This document shows, one piece after another, positions 56,678 to 64,000 of a stretch of 64,000 bases of DNA. Made by a program: the position numbers and the translations under genes. The stretch comes from Paractinoplanes durhamensis. Lineage in GTDB: Bacteria; Actinomycetota; Actinomycetes; Mycobacteriales; Micromonosporaceae. The stretch's first letter is position 1. Every line of letters begins with the position of its first letter. A model generated the notes under the pieces. The model was not told the DNA's origin, searched no databases, and was given only the letters and a program-made list of their open reading frames with translations. The stretch is from positions 62,001 to 126,000 of the forward strand of contig NZ_BOML01000010.1 in NCBI RefSeq assembly GCF_016862175.1. Reading direction: 5' to 3'.

Positions 56678-56957
56678 CAGTCACCTGCTGTGTCATTCCG
56701 GCTGGCTGGTCCATGATTGGACCGGGGATTCCCATGAGTCCTAAGCATGAGAACCCCCGGCTGGTTCGCGTCGCTATTCGAGCCCCGCCGGCACTGCTGC
56801 CGGTTAAGGGTTTCTTCGGCCCGATCACTTTCGCTAACCGCTTGTTGCATGTGGAGAAACTTGCATTCGGCCACGCGGGATCTCGGTCGCTGGTCCGCCG
56901 TTGACGACAAATGGGACGCTCGCCGCTGACCGATCGGCCGAGAGCGGCCGTCGGGTG
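56678..56957. other. 280-base intergenic region
   Basis: AT-richer than surroundings. Short open frames exist on the plus strand (56713-56904) but have no ribosome-binding site or domain. Probably the promoter region of the 56369-56677 gene. Confidence 0.5.
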
Positions 56958-57434
56958 TCATTCGGTCGCGTCCGAACCGGCCGACCAGCCGGCCGCCAGG
57001 CCGACGATGACCTGATGCTCGGGTACGGCCAGGTAGTTGGCGACCTCGCCGACCGTGGGTGACCGCCGAAGGCGCGCGCACAACTCGCTCTCGGCGTTCG
57101 CGATCGCCAGTTGAAGCAGGGGCAGCAGCGGCGCGGATTCCGGCCACGTCCGGAACCGCTCGCGCCGTAGCGCTCGCAGCGCCCGGATCACCAGCGGCAC
57201 GGCCAGCGAGACGAGCTCGGGTCCACGCGAGTCGAGGCGACGCTCGACGACGAGGATCACCTCGATCGCCGTCCGGACCATCCCTTCGTCGCTGTCGCCG
57301 GCCGCCACGAAACGGGCCGCGAGTTGCCGGGCGAGCGGCCGCCATCGCTCGCCGGCGTAGCCGGACCAGGGGCCGAGCCCGGCTACGCCGGGCGCGGGAC
57401 CGCGCCGGTCATCGGTGAGGTCGACTTCTCGCAT
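56958..57434 (-). CDS. Stand-alone sigma-factor region-3-like protein
   Basis: 158 residues from ATG 57434 (GGGAG seven bases upstream). The C-terminal 45 residues, AIANAESELCARLRRSPTV, then GEVANYLAVPEHQV, are a sigma-70 region-3 motif as in SigB/SigF-type factors, but regions 2 and 4 are absent. The N-terminal helical part (WRPLARQLAARFVAAGD) has no clear match. It may be a remnant of a sigma factor or a regulator that binds where sigma does. Function unknown. Confidence 0.6.
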   Translation of the reverse strand: MREVDLTDDRRGPAPGVAGLGPWSGYAGERWRPLARQLAARFVAAGDSDEGMVRTAIEVILVVERRLDSRGPELVSLAVPLVIRALRALRRERFRTWPESAPLLPLLQLAIANAESELCARLRRSPTVGEVANYLAVPEHQVIVGLAAGWSAGSDATE

Positions 57435-57926
57435 GCTCGACTCCCTCGGGTTGTTCGGATGCCGGCCCAGCTCGCTGGACCCGCACTCCGAACAACTGCG
57501 AGAGATATACGTGGGCATTCACCGGTACGCACGCCGACCAGCACCGACCTTCATCCAGGTCCGCCCATAAGCATTATTCCCAACCGCCGGAATACCTGTG
57601 GTTCGACCCATCGAAGATCGAAATTCGGTGACCGCTGACCGGACCGGAGAAAACGGTCGCCCGTTCGGAATGCAAGCGCTGCCGGTTCGGCCGAGGGCAT
57701 CCGTAGGGGGCCGGCAGCGCGGTGCGCGAATTTGATGCTGAAAGGCTGAATTTAATATGAACGGCTTGATCACCTTTGCCAATTTTAGGCGTTTTTGCCA
57801 GCATTCGCGCCGGGACGCGGACGCTCCCACTTCTCCCATCCGAAAGGTCCACGCGCATGTACTCCGCCGCCGGCACGCCCGGTTCAGTGCACGTTCCCCG
57901 CTCAGTGACCGGGGGGAGGTCCGTCC
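57435..57926. other. Gene-free stretch before the glycosyltransferase
   Basis: No convincing gene. Holds a 10-bp inverted repeat, GCGCTGCCGG (57676-57685) and CCGGCAGCGC (57711-57720), and an AT-rich patch at about 57730-57800 with TTGATC and TTTTAG that could be promoter elements for the next gene. Confidence 0.5.
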
Positions 57927-59285
57927 GTGTCGCTTGAGAGTCTCCTCGTCCGGCACCGCCGGCTGGCCCTCGCTTCGACCCTGGGGATCATCGTCCTCGC
58001 GCTGGCGGTCTCGACGCGCTACCTGCACCACTCGATCTCCGGCCCGGCCTTCCTGGTCGCGTGGTGGCTCGGCAACACGATGCTGCTGTTCCTGGTCTTC
58101 GCCTTCCTCCGGCGCGATAACGTTCGCCGGCAGCCGATGGCGACGGGTCGCATCGTCGCGATCGTGCCGGCCTACGAGCAGAGCACCAAGGATCTGGCCG
58201 CCTGCGTCCACTCGATCCTCGATCAGCGCGGGGTCGTGGTCGACCAGGTCCATGTCGTCGATGACGGGTCGACAAGCCAACCGGTGGAGCCGTTCCTGCA
58301 CCCCCGGGTCCGCTGGCACCGCACGAAGAACGGCGGTGGGCACGCCGCGGCCGGCTACGTGCTCGACCGGCTCGGCCCGGACGACTGGGATTTCGTTCTG
58401 GTCGTCGACGCCGACTACGTGCTCGAGGAGCACGCGGTGGCGCGCCAGCTGCGGGCGTTCTCCCGGCCCCGGGTCATGGCGACGGTCGGCAAGGTCTTCG
58501 CCCGCACCGCCCGGCCGAACCTGCTCACCCGGATCGCCGACCTGAACCTCGGCACCTCCGCGGCCGTCCCGGCGACGCGGCGATCGCCGGCGCACCTTTT
58601 CAAGATCATTGCGGGGATGCCCGTTCTCTATCGAGCCGGTGTCCCCTTCCGGCACCGGCGCCGCCATCTCACCGTGGGCGGCACCGACGACAGCTGCCGG
58701 TTGGCCGCCTTCACCCTCGGCGAGGGCGACGTCGTCGAGGTGAACGACGCGCTCGCCTGGTCGTCCACGCCCACCGATGCGCGCACCGTCTACCGCCAAC
58801 GGCTGGCCTGGTCGGCATCGTGGTGGCGGGTGGTCTGGCTCGCGTCGACCGGTCCGAACTGGCGCCGCGGCGGGATCTCCCGTCTGCTCGCGCTGGTTCA
58901 CGTGGCCGTCATTCCGTCGGCGATCGCCGGATCGGTCGTCGCGATCACGATCAGCGTCGGGCGGGACGGCCCGCAATGGCCGGCGCTCCTCCTCGGTGCG
59001 GCGTTCTACCTGCTCCTGCGGTACGCCGCGGCGGCACTGCACCTGGTCGATCTGCGCGCGACGAGCCGCCGGCGAAAGATCCGGACGTGGCTCCTGCTCA
59101 CCCCGGCCGAGGCGACGGTCAACCTGGTGCTCGTCATTCCGATCAGGTACCTCGCCCTGGTCCGGTTCGGGGTGCGCGGCTGGCGAGCGCGGCGCGGCCT
59201 GCGGGCGGCGCCCTCCGCCGCGTCGGTGACGCAGCTCGGCTCGGTCTACTACAGCGGCTACCTGCCGGATGGCCACGGATCATGA
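57927..59285 (+). CDS. Membrane-bound family-2 glycosyltransferase
   Basis: 452 residues from GTG 57927 (GGGGGAGG seven bases upstream). Two N-terminal helices (about 14-61), then a GT2 domain: IVAIVPAYEQS, VHVVDDGST, DxD-type VVDADYVLEE, a GTDDS acceptor-site motif and RQRLAWSASWW (QxxRW-like). Three C-terminal helices follow. The layout is that of processive polysaccharide synthases such as hyaluronan or chitin synthases; product unknown. It precedes a coiled-coil gene by 34 bases, likely one operon. Confidence 0.87.
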   Translation: MSLESLLVRHRRLALASTLGIIVLALAVSTRYLHHSISGPAFLVAWWLGNTMLLFLVFAFLRRDNVRRQPMATGRIVAIVPAYEQSTKDLAACVHSILDQRGVVVDQVHVVDDGSTSQPVEPFLHPRVRWHRTKNGGGHAAAGYVLDRLGPDDWDFVLVVDADYVLEEHAVARQLRAFSRPRVMATVGKVFARTARPNLLTRIADLNLGTSAAVPATRRSPAHLFKIIAGMPVLYRAGVPFRHRRRHLTVGGTDDSCRLAAFTLGEGDVVEVNDALAWSSTPTDARTVYRQRLAWSASWWRVVWLASTGPNWRRGGISRLLALVHVAVIPSAIAGSVVAITISVGRDGPQWPALLLGAAFYLLLRYAAAALHLVDLRATSRRRKIRTWLLLTPAEATVNLVLVIPIRYLALVRFGVRGWRARRGLRAAPSAASVTQLGSVYYSGYLPDGHGS

Positions 59286-59319
59286 CCACTCGCCCCTGCT
59301 CGGAATCATGGAGGCTGTT

Positions 59320-60027
59320 GTGAGTGACAACCAGACGGCGCAGCGCATCAAGGTGACACGCCATCACAGCGTCATCGGCAGTGCGTCCGTCGTGGTCCCG
59401 GTGATGACGGTGCAAGAGGCGGTGCGGGAGGCGGTGCGGGCGACGCCGCCGGACCTGCCGCCGGACGAGGCTCTTCAGGTTCTGGCGCTGGCGCAGCGCA
59501 CGGCCGAGAATCACATCGCCGCCGCGAACCGCCATGCGCAGACGGTTCGGGCCGAGGCCCAGACGTCAGCCGAGCAGATCCGGGCCGAGGCTCATTCGTA
59601 CACCGAGAAGGCACATGCCGAGGCGGACCGCCTCCTGGACGAGGCGCGAGCCGCTGTCGAGCAACTCAAGCGCGACGCCGGTGCGCGGGCCGACGAGATC
59701 CGCAGCCAGGCCGCGTCGGCCCTCGACGATGCGCGGGCGGAGGCCGACCGGATCGTCGCCGAGGGGCGTGACCGGGCCCAGGAGTCCGACCTCCGGGCCC
59801 AGCAGCGGTACGAGGACGCGGTCGGCAGCTTGGCGATCAAGCGCGAAGCACTGCAGAAGCAGATCGAGACCCTTGTCGTCTTCGACGCCGACTACCGGCA
59901 ACGGCTCACCTCGTTCATGCACACCCAGCTGCGCGTGCTCTGGGGGGAACGGCCCGAGGCCGCCGGCGAGCAAGGGGTTCCGGTCCACCTGCCCGGCGGG
60001 CCGGTCGGATCCGCCGACGAGGTCTGA
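59320..60027 (+). CDS. DivIVA-like coiled-coil protein
   Basis: 235 residues from GTG 59320, with GGAGG five bases upstream; earlier starts at 59269 and 59308 overlap that site. Residues 60-200 are an almost continuous Ala/Glu/Arg coiled coil (HAEADRLLDEARAAVEQLK). The end FDADYRQRLTSFMHTQLRVL resembles the C-terminal helix of DivIVA/Wag31 proteins. The usual DivIVA membrane-binding N-terminus is weak, so this may be a polar-growth accessory filament. Linked to the upstream glycosyltransferase, suggesting localised polymer synthesis. Confidence 0.72.
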   Translation: MSDNQTAQRIKVTRHHSVIGSASVVVPVMTVQEAVREAVRATPPDLPPDEALQVLALAQRTAENHIAAANRHAQTVRAEAQTSAEQIRAEAHSYTEKAHAEADRLLDEARAAVEQLKRDAGARADEIRSQAASALDDARAEADRIVAEGRDRAQESDLRAQQRYEDAVGSLAIKREALQKQIETLVVFDADYRQRLTSFMHTQLRVLWGERPEAAGEQGVPVHLPGGPVGSADEV

Positions 60028-60044
60028 GCGGAAGCCAGTTTTTT

Positions 60045-60080
60045 AGCGTCTGAGCCGCGAGACATCGCGGTTCAGACGCT
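60045..60080 (+). terminator. Hairpin after the coiled-coil gene
   Basis: AGCGTCTGAGCCGCGA pairs with TCGCGGTTCAGACGCT (one G-T pair) around GACA. It lies between two convergent genes; a T6 run precedes it on the plus strand. Confidence 0.75.
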
Positions 60081-60102
60081 TTCGCACGTGCCGGTTCAGA
60101 GA

Positions 60103-60402
60103 TCAGTTCCGCCGGCGATGGCGTCGCCGTAGATCGATCTCTCGCCAGTTGTCCGGGATCTGCGCGATGAAGAAGGTCTGGACGGGGCTGAGGACGCCGA
60201 CGGAGGCGAGCGTCTTCTGATCACGGATCCACCGGCGAGTGTCCGTGCGCAGACGCTGCGCTCGAGCACGAGCGATGGGGTCGGACGGGTCGCTGTACGG
60301 CTGATCGCTCTCGAGCATCTCCATCGCTGCCCGGTAGGCCGCTCGCCAGCGAGCGGGGAGGGCAGTGTTGCTGCGTTCCAAGACAGTGTTGCTGTGTTCC
60401 AT
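60103..60402 (-). CDS. Small basic protein of unknown family
   Basis: 99 residues. Mostly charged helices (ARARAQRLRTDTRRWIRD) and a hydrophobic SPVQTFFIAQIPDNWREIDL segment before an Arg-rich end. The start contains an in-frame 21-base duplication giving EHSNTVL and ERSNTAL. No family recognised. Nucleic-acid binding is possible from the Arg content but unproven. Confidence 0.5.
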   Translation of the reverse strand: MEHSNTVLERSNTALPARWRAAYRAAMEMLESDQPYSDPSDPIARARAQRLRTDTRRWIRDQKTLASVGVLSPVQTFFIAQIPDNWREIDLRRRHRRRN

Positions 60403-61179
60403 TAGCGTTTCGTCCTCGTCGCGTTTTGCTTGCCCGGCGTCTTGGCCTCACCCCGCCCGAGGTCAGCCAGCCCGATTTGCACCTGATAAGTAGATGTACC
60501 CCGTTTGTCCGTAGTCCCTAGATCGTCGCGGAAGCGTCCCTGCTGCGGACGGCTAGAACCATCGCCTGGGCACGACACAGGCCTTTCCGGCGAAGCGGTG
60601 GCGCCGGTGCGCGCCGCGCGCGATCACTCGCCCGTCTCGGACCGCAATTCTTTGGTCCACAATGTACATACGAGAGAACGCGGCGGCGTGGCCAAATGGC
60701 CATTCGTTTGTCGGCATTCCATAAACATGCCAGAAGGGCCTGTGTACGTCACGAGGGGCCCATTCCCGCCGCAGCGCACCGCTATCAGCGGACCGGACTT
60801 AAAGCAATGGGGTTCAAAAGTAGATATGCCACCATTCGAGGTAGGACCGACGAGCATGACCGCCGCCCGGCCAGCCACCGCCGGGATTTCGGCGCCGCCG
60901 GCAATCCGGACGGCCAAGGCGATCGAGTGATCGGCTGTGCGTCTCAACCGTTCGCACTACACCATACGAGTAGTCGGGCCGTTACACAGAGCGAGAAACA
61001 CCGCTCAACGCAAGGCGGCCTCGTAACTAACGTGAAACCGACCTAATATTCCTAATGCTACCAATTGCGTCATCCGAACGGTCATCCGGCAACGGTCATT
61101 CCGGTGACAACCGACGTAGCGCTAATCGGGTTTTCCTTTTCGAAATGCACCGCGGAAATACCGCATGAAAGGAATCGCG
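60403..61179. other. Gene-poor, lower-GC stretch
   Basis: Two plus-strand open frames (60505-60930, 60696-61046) have no ribosome-binding site, no domain and no codon bias like neighbours. A short imperfect direct repeat AACGGTCAT(T)CCGG occurs near 61077 and 61090. AT-rich sequence at 61040-61140 probably carries the promoter of the secreted repeat protein. Confidence 0.45.
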
Positions 61180-61857
61180 ATGAAAAAGCTCACCCGAATC
61201 CTGACTATGGGCGGATTCGGTCTGCTCGCCGCCCTTGCTACCGCAGGGCCGGCTACCGCGGCAACCCCGAGCGGCAACCACGGGCTCAAGCCGGCAGCTG
61301 CTTCCCACAACATCCAGTGGGGGTTCGGCGAATCGATCGTCGGCTACTACCGGACGCTGCAGGGCTGCGAGCTCGCCGGCAACTTCGGCGAGCGGGTCGG
61401 CAACTGGGACGACCACAACTGCACCCCGGTTCGCCTCGGCGTGCGGCGTGGTGCCTGGGCCCTGCAGGTCGCCAGTGACGACAACTGGGACCGGCTCGGC
61501 TTCGGAGTGCCCTTCCACGCCATCGGCGGTTTCCCGACCCGGTTCCGGCCGTACTGGCCCGGCACTTTCCGCCCCGGCCCGGGCATCGGCTTCCCCCGTC
61601 CGGGGATGGGCTTCCCTCGTCCGGGGATGGGCTTCCCCCGTCCGGGCATGGGCCAGCCCCCGCGTAACACCGGCATCCCGCCGCGCACCACCGGCATCCC
61701 GGGACGTACCGGTGCGCAGTCTGGTCCGGGCGCGCAGTCTGGTCCGGGCGCGCAGTCTGGTCCGGGCGCGCAGTCTGGTCCGGGCGCGCAGTCCGGCCCG
61801 GGCGCGCAGTCTGGCCCCGGTCGTCCGGGCGGCCCCGGTCGTCCGGGCGGCAACTGA
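61180..61857 (+). CDS. Secreted Pro/Gly-rich repeat protein
   Basis: 225 residues from ATG 61180, which has AAAGGA at six bases; ATG 61165 does not. Signal peptide about 1-28 (cut after ATAA). A compact domain of about 75 residues with two Cys (LQGCELAG, DHNCTPV) follows, then three FPRPGMG units and six GAQSGP units. The repeats resemble low-complexity wall or spacer segments. Function unknown; its own terminator follows. Confidence 0.72.
   Translation: MKKLTRILTMGGFGLLAALATAGPATAATPSGNHGLKPAAASHNIQWGFGESIVGYYRTLQGCELAGNFGERVGNWDDHNCTPVRLGVRRGAWALQVASDDNWDRLGFGVPFHAIGGFPTRFRPYWPGTFRPGPGIGFPRPGMGFPRPGMGFPRPGMGQPPRNTGIPPRTTGIPGRTGAQSGPGAQSGPGAQSGPGAQSGPGAQSGPGAQSGPGRPGGPGRPGGN
61711..61818 (+). 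repeat. Six 18-bp tandem repeats in the secreted protein gene
   Basis: Unit GGCGCGCAGTCTGGTCCG, in frame as GAQSGP, with a few third-base changes in copies 1, 5 and 6. Copy number is likely to vary between strains. Confidence 0.9.
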
Positions 61858-61926
61858 TCTAGAGGTCTGAAACCGGGAGGAATATAGCCGGCAGCTATTC
61901 CGACAAATAACTTCATGGGGTCTTTT

Positions 61927-61961
61927 CGGTACCGCCGGGCTGCTGCTGTCCGGCGGTACCG
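61927..61961 (+). terminator. Terminator of the secreted repeat protein gene
   Basis: CGGTACCGCCGG and its complement form a 12-bp stem, followed by CTATTT. Confidence 0.82.
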
Positions 61962-61965
61962 CTAT

Positions 61966-62002
61966 TTAGGGCCGGTCCTGCCGATCGCAGGGCCGGCCCT
62001 AA
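61966..62002 (-). terminator. Terminator for rlmB
   Basis: TTAGGGCCGG and CCGGCCCTAA, a 10-bp stem eight bases downstream of the rlmB stop on the minus strand. Confidence 0.7.
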
Positions 62003-62009
62003 GTCGAAC

Positions 62010-63140
62010 CTACTGGCCGTAAACCCGGCGGCGGCTGACCTCGGCGAGGGTGACCGCGGCCGCGACACTGGCGTTCAGCGACTCCACGTCGGAGACCATC
62101 GGAATGCTCACCCGCAGGTCACAGGTCTCGCCGACCAGGCGGGACAGGCCGCGACCCTCCGAGCCCACCACCACCAGCAGCGGGCCGACAGCGGCTTCCA
62201 GCTGGTAGAGGTCGGTCTCGCCGTCGGCGTCGAGGCCGATCGCGGTGAAGCCTTCCTTCTGCGCCTGCTTGATCGCCCGGGTCAGGTTGACCACCTGGGA
62301 GACCGGGACACGGGCGGCCGCGCCGGCGCTGGTGCGCCAGGCCGTGGCGGTGATGCCGGCGGCCCGCCGCTCGGTCATGAAGACGCCGTGGCCACCGAAG
62401 GCGGCCACCGAGCGGATCACCGCACCGACGTTGCGCGGGTCGGTGATGCCGTCCAGGGCGACCAGGAGCGGGGCGGTCTGCTCGAGAGAGGCCGCGATCA
62501 GATCGTCGAAGTCCTCGTACGCGAACGGCGGCACCTGCAGGCCGATGCCCTGGTGCAGCACGCCCCCGGTCATCCGGTCGAGTTCGTGCCGCCCGATCTC
62601 CAGGATCGGGATGCCCCGGTCGCCGGCGGTGCGGACGATCTCGGTGATCCGCTCGTCGATGTCGAGGCCCTGCGCGACGTAGAGCGCCGTGGCCGGTACC
62701 GCGGCCCGCAGCGCCTCGACCACCGGGTTGCGCCCGAGCAGCAGCTCGGGCCCTTCCTTGGTCGGGTTGGAGCGGCGGCCCGGGGCGACCCGGGGACCGC
62801 CCGAGCGGAACTGACCGCCCCGGCCACGCTGCGGCGCGCCGGACCGGCCGGGAACGCCCCGGCCACCGCCGCGACCCCAGGTGGTGTCCTTGCTGCCGGG
62901 CTGGCCGATCTTGGGCGCACGGCCCTCGGCCGCTGCCGCCTTGCGCTCCTTGTCCTGCTTGCGCGCGGTCTTCTCGGGCAGTTTCTCGGTGCCCGAGTAG
63001 CCCTTGTGCCAGGGACGCTCGTCGGCGGGCAGAGTCTTGCCACGGCCCTTGAGGCTGGCCCGGTTCTTACCCCCGGACCCCTTGACCGCGCCCTTCTTGG
63101 AGACGACTCGCTTGCTTACGTTGCGGGAGTTACCCGGCAT
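62010..63140 (-). CDS. rlmB: 23S rRNA 2'-O-methyltransferase RlmB
   Basis: 376 residues. A long basic N-terminal extension (1-130) rich in Lys, Gly and Arg, common in actinobacterial members, precedes the substrate-binding domain (ELLLGRNPVVEALRA) and the SPOUT domain with LDGITDPRNVGAVIRS, VVGSEGRGLSRLV and SIPMVSDVESLNASVAA (knot motifs 1-3). Modifies G2251-type position of 23S rRNA. ATG 63140 overlaps the cysS stop by one base. Confidence 0.95.
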   Translation of the reverse strand: MPGNSRNVSKRVVSKKGAVKGSGGKNRASLKGRGKTLPADERPWHKGYSGTEKLPEKTARKQDKERKAAAAEGRAPKIGQPGSKDTTWGRGGGRGVPGRSGAPQRGRGGQFRSGGPRVAPGRRSNPTKEGPELLLGRNPVVEALRAAVPATALYVAQGLDIDERITEIVRTAGDRGIPILEIGRHELDRMTGGVLHQGIGLQVPPFAYEDFDDLIAASLEQTAPLLVALDGITDPRNVGAVIRSVAAFGGHGVFMTERRAAGITATAWRTSAGAAARVPVSQVVNLTRAIKQAQKEGFTAIGLDADGETDLYQLEAAVGPLLVVVGSEGRGLSRLVGETCDLRVSIPMVSDVESLNASVAAAVTLAEVSRRRVYGQ

Positions 63141-64000
63141 CAGTGCTCTCCTACCGTCCATCGCGGCCCGGCCGGAGTGTCCTCCACCTGAATTCCCGCG
63201 TTCTTGAGCTGATCACGGACCGAGTCGGCAGCCGACCAGTCCTTTCGTGCCCGGGCCTGCGTGCGCTGTTCGAGCGCCAGCTTGACCAGGGCGTCCACCA
63301 CCGGTTTGAGGTCGTTCTTCGCGGTGCTGCCGGTCCATGCCCCGTCGAGCGGGTCGAGACCGAGCACGCCCAGCATCGCGCGGACCGCGGTGAGCGCTCC
63401 CCGGATGCCGGCCTCGTCGCGTTCCGCGAGCGCGGTGTTGCCCTCACGGATGGTGTCGTGCACGACCGCGAGTGCGGCCGAAGTGTTGAGGTCGTCGTTC
63501 ATCGCCGCGGCGAACGCCGGCGGAACGTCCTTGGGCCGGCCCGGTCCGACGATCTCGGCGGCCCGCTGCACGAACCCCTCGATCCGCCGGTACGCCACCG
63601 CGGCCTCGCTCAGCGCCTCGTCGGAGTAGTCGATCCGGGAACGATAATGCGGGGTGCCGAAGTAGTAACGCAACTCGACCAGGCGGATGCCCATCGCCTG
63701 CACGGCGGCGAGATCGATGACGTTGCCCAGCGACTTGCTCATCTTGGCCTCGCCGAGGTTGAGCAGCGCGTTGTGCACCCAGTAGCGGGCGAACGGCAGC
63801 CCGGCCGAGCGGGACTGGGCGATCTCGTTCTCGTGGTGCGGGAAGGTCAGGTCGAGACCGCCGCCGTGGATGTCGAACTCGTCGCCGAGATAGCGCCGGG
63901 CCATCGCCGAGCACTCGATGTGCCAGCCGGGCCGGCCGCGGCCCCACGGCGACGGCCAGGAGGCGTCGACCGGCTCGTCGGCCTTGACGCCCTTCCACAG
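63140..64000 (-). CDS. cysS: Cysteinyl-tRNA synthetase, C-terminal part (5' end outside window)
   Basis: The visible 286 residues start in [19 protein letters not shown], a conserved zinc-site region, with [18 protein letters not shown], and continue through KMSKSLGN and the DALR-like helical domain. The protein's first part lies beyond 64000. Charges tRNA-Cys. Translationally linked to rlmB, a conserved actinobacterial pair. Confidence 0.95.
   Translation of the reverse strand: MWKGVKADEPVDASWPSPWGRGRPGWHIECSAMARRYLGDEFDIHGGGLDLTFPHHENEIAQSRSAGLPFARYWVHNALLNLGEAKMSKSLGNVIDLAAVQAMGIRLVELRYYFGTPHYRSRIDYSDEALSEAAVAYRRIEGFVQRAAEIVGPGRPKDVPPAFAAAMNDDLNTSAALAVVHDTIREGNTALAERDEAGIRGALTAVRAMLGVLGLDPLDGAWTGSTAKNDLKPVVDALVKLALEQRTQARARKDWSAADSVRDQLKNAGIQVEDTPAGPRWTVGEH

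Noticed and set aside
57519..59276. 585-codon minus frame over the glycosyltransferase
   Set aside because: The sense strand has clear GT2 motifs; the minus frame has none.
60505..61046. Open frames of 141 and 116 codons
   Set aside because: No ribosome-binding site, no domain and no codon pattern like neighbours.
54812..61860. Integrated element with att sites at tRNA-Thr
   Set aside because: No integrase, no second copy of the tRNA 3' end was seen by eye, so only a loose accessory region is claimed.

Overview
The window is high-GC DNA with GTG and TTG starts and many overlapping stop/start codons. It carries actinobacterial hallmarks: a Cys-rich leader peptide before a rhodanese, the DUF2993, DUF3263, DUF4031 and DUF4032 families, an MsiK-type ATPase, DivIVA-like coiled coil and a solitary GroEL2-type chaperonin. 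Family content points to Micromonosporaceae, probably Actinoplanes or a relative; this is inference from gene families, not a database match.

Layout. 0-10.5 kb: envelope and housekeeping genes (membrane protein, LmeA-like lipid-binding protein, attenuator-controlled sseA-sseC, AI-2E transporter, Cpn10-like protein, PrsW protease, FUSC protein, HD hydrolase, glpD with a DUF4031 gene). 10.7-21.5 kb: two giant tandem paralogous surface proteins, each with twelve cadherin-like repeats and a sortase-type C-terminus. 21.5-28.1 kb: groEL under a double CIRCE operator, acetyltransferases, and threonine synthase behind a SAM-I riboswitch. 28.1-36.5 kb: an ABC system whose ATPase is fused to an extracellular hydrolase, a Cdc48-like AAA ATPase, a DUF3263 protein and a second ABC exporter. 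36.5-38.0 kb: an intact CDI-type immunity gene beside a decayed polymorphic toxin gene. 38.0-41.9 kb: DeoR regulator divergent from a SIS isomerase / ROK kinase / nagA operon for amino-sugar phosphates. 41.9-50.6 kb: PAP2 phosphatase, secreted trypsin-like protease, DUF4032 kinase-like protein, RCK-type channel protein, LtrA, and a damaged head-to-head SnoaL/TetR pair. 50.7-54.8 kb: a transmembrane Hsp70/propeller fusion and MsiK/UgpC. After a tRNA-Thr at 54.8 kb comes a looser, lower-GC accessory stretch (54.9-61.9 kb) with a tandem 140-bp repeat, small secreted and membrane proteins, a sigma-factor fragment, a GT2 glycosyltransferase and a DivIVA-like coiled coil. The window ends in the conserved rlmB-cysS pair.

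Regulation visible in the DNA is unusually rich: a cysteine attenuator, a SAM-I riboswitch, two CIRCE operators, a LacI-like operator overlapping the msiK promoter, and hairpin terminators between several convergent pairs. The strongest candidates for follow-up are the decayed toxin with retained immunity gene, the hydrolase-ABC fusion, the Hsp70-propeller protein, the paired small GR-x-HQW proteins and the duplicated giant adhesin-like genes. No CRISPR array, rRNA operon, transposase or phage gene was seen.
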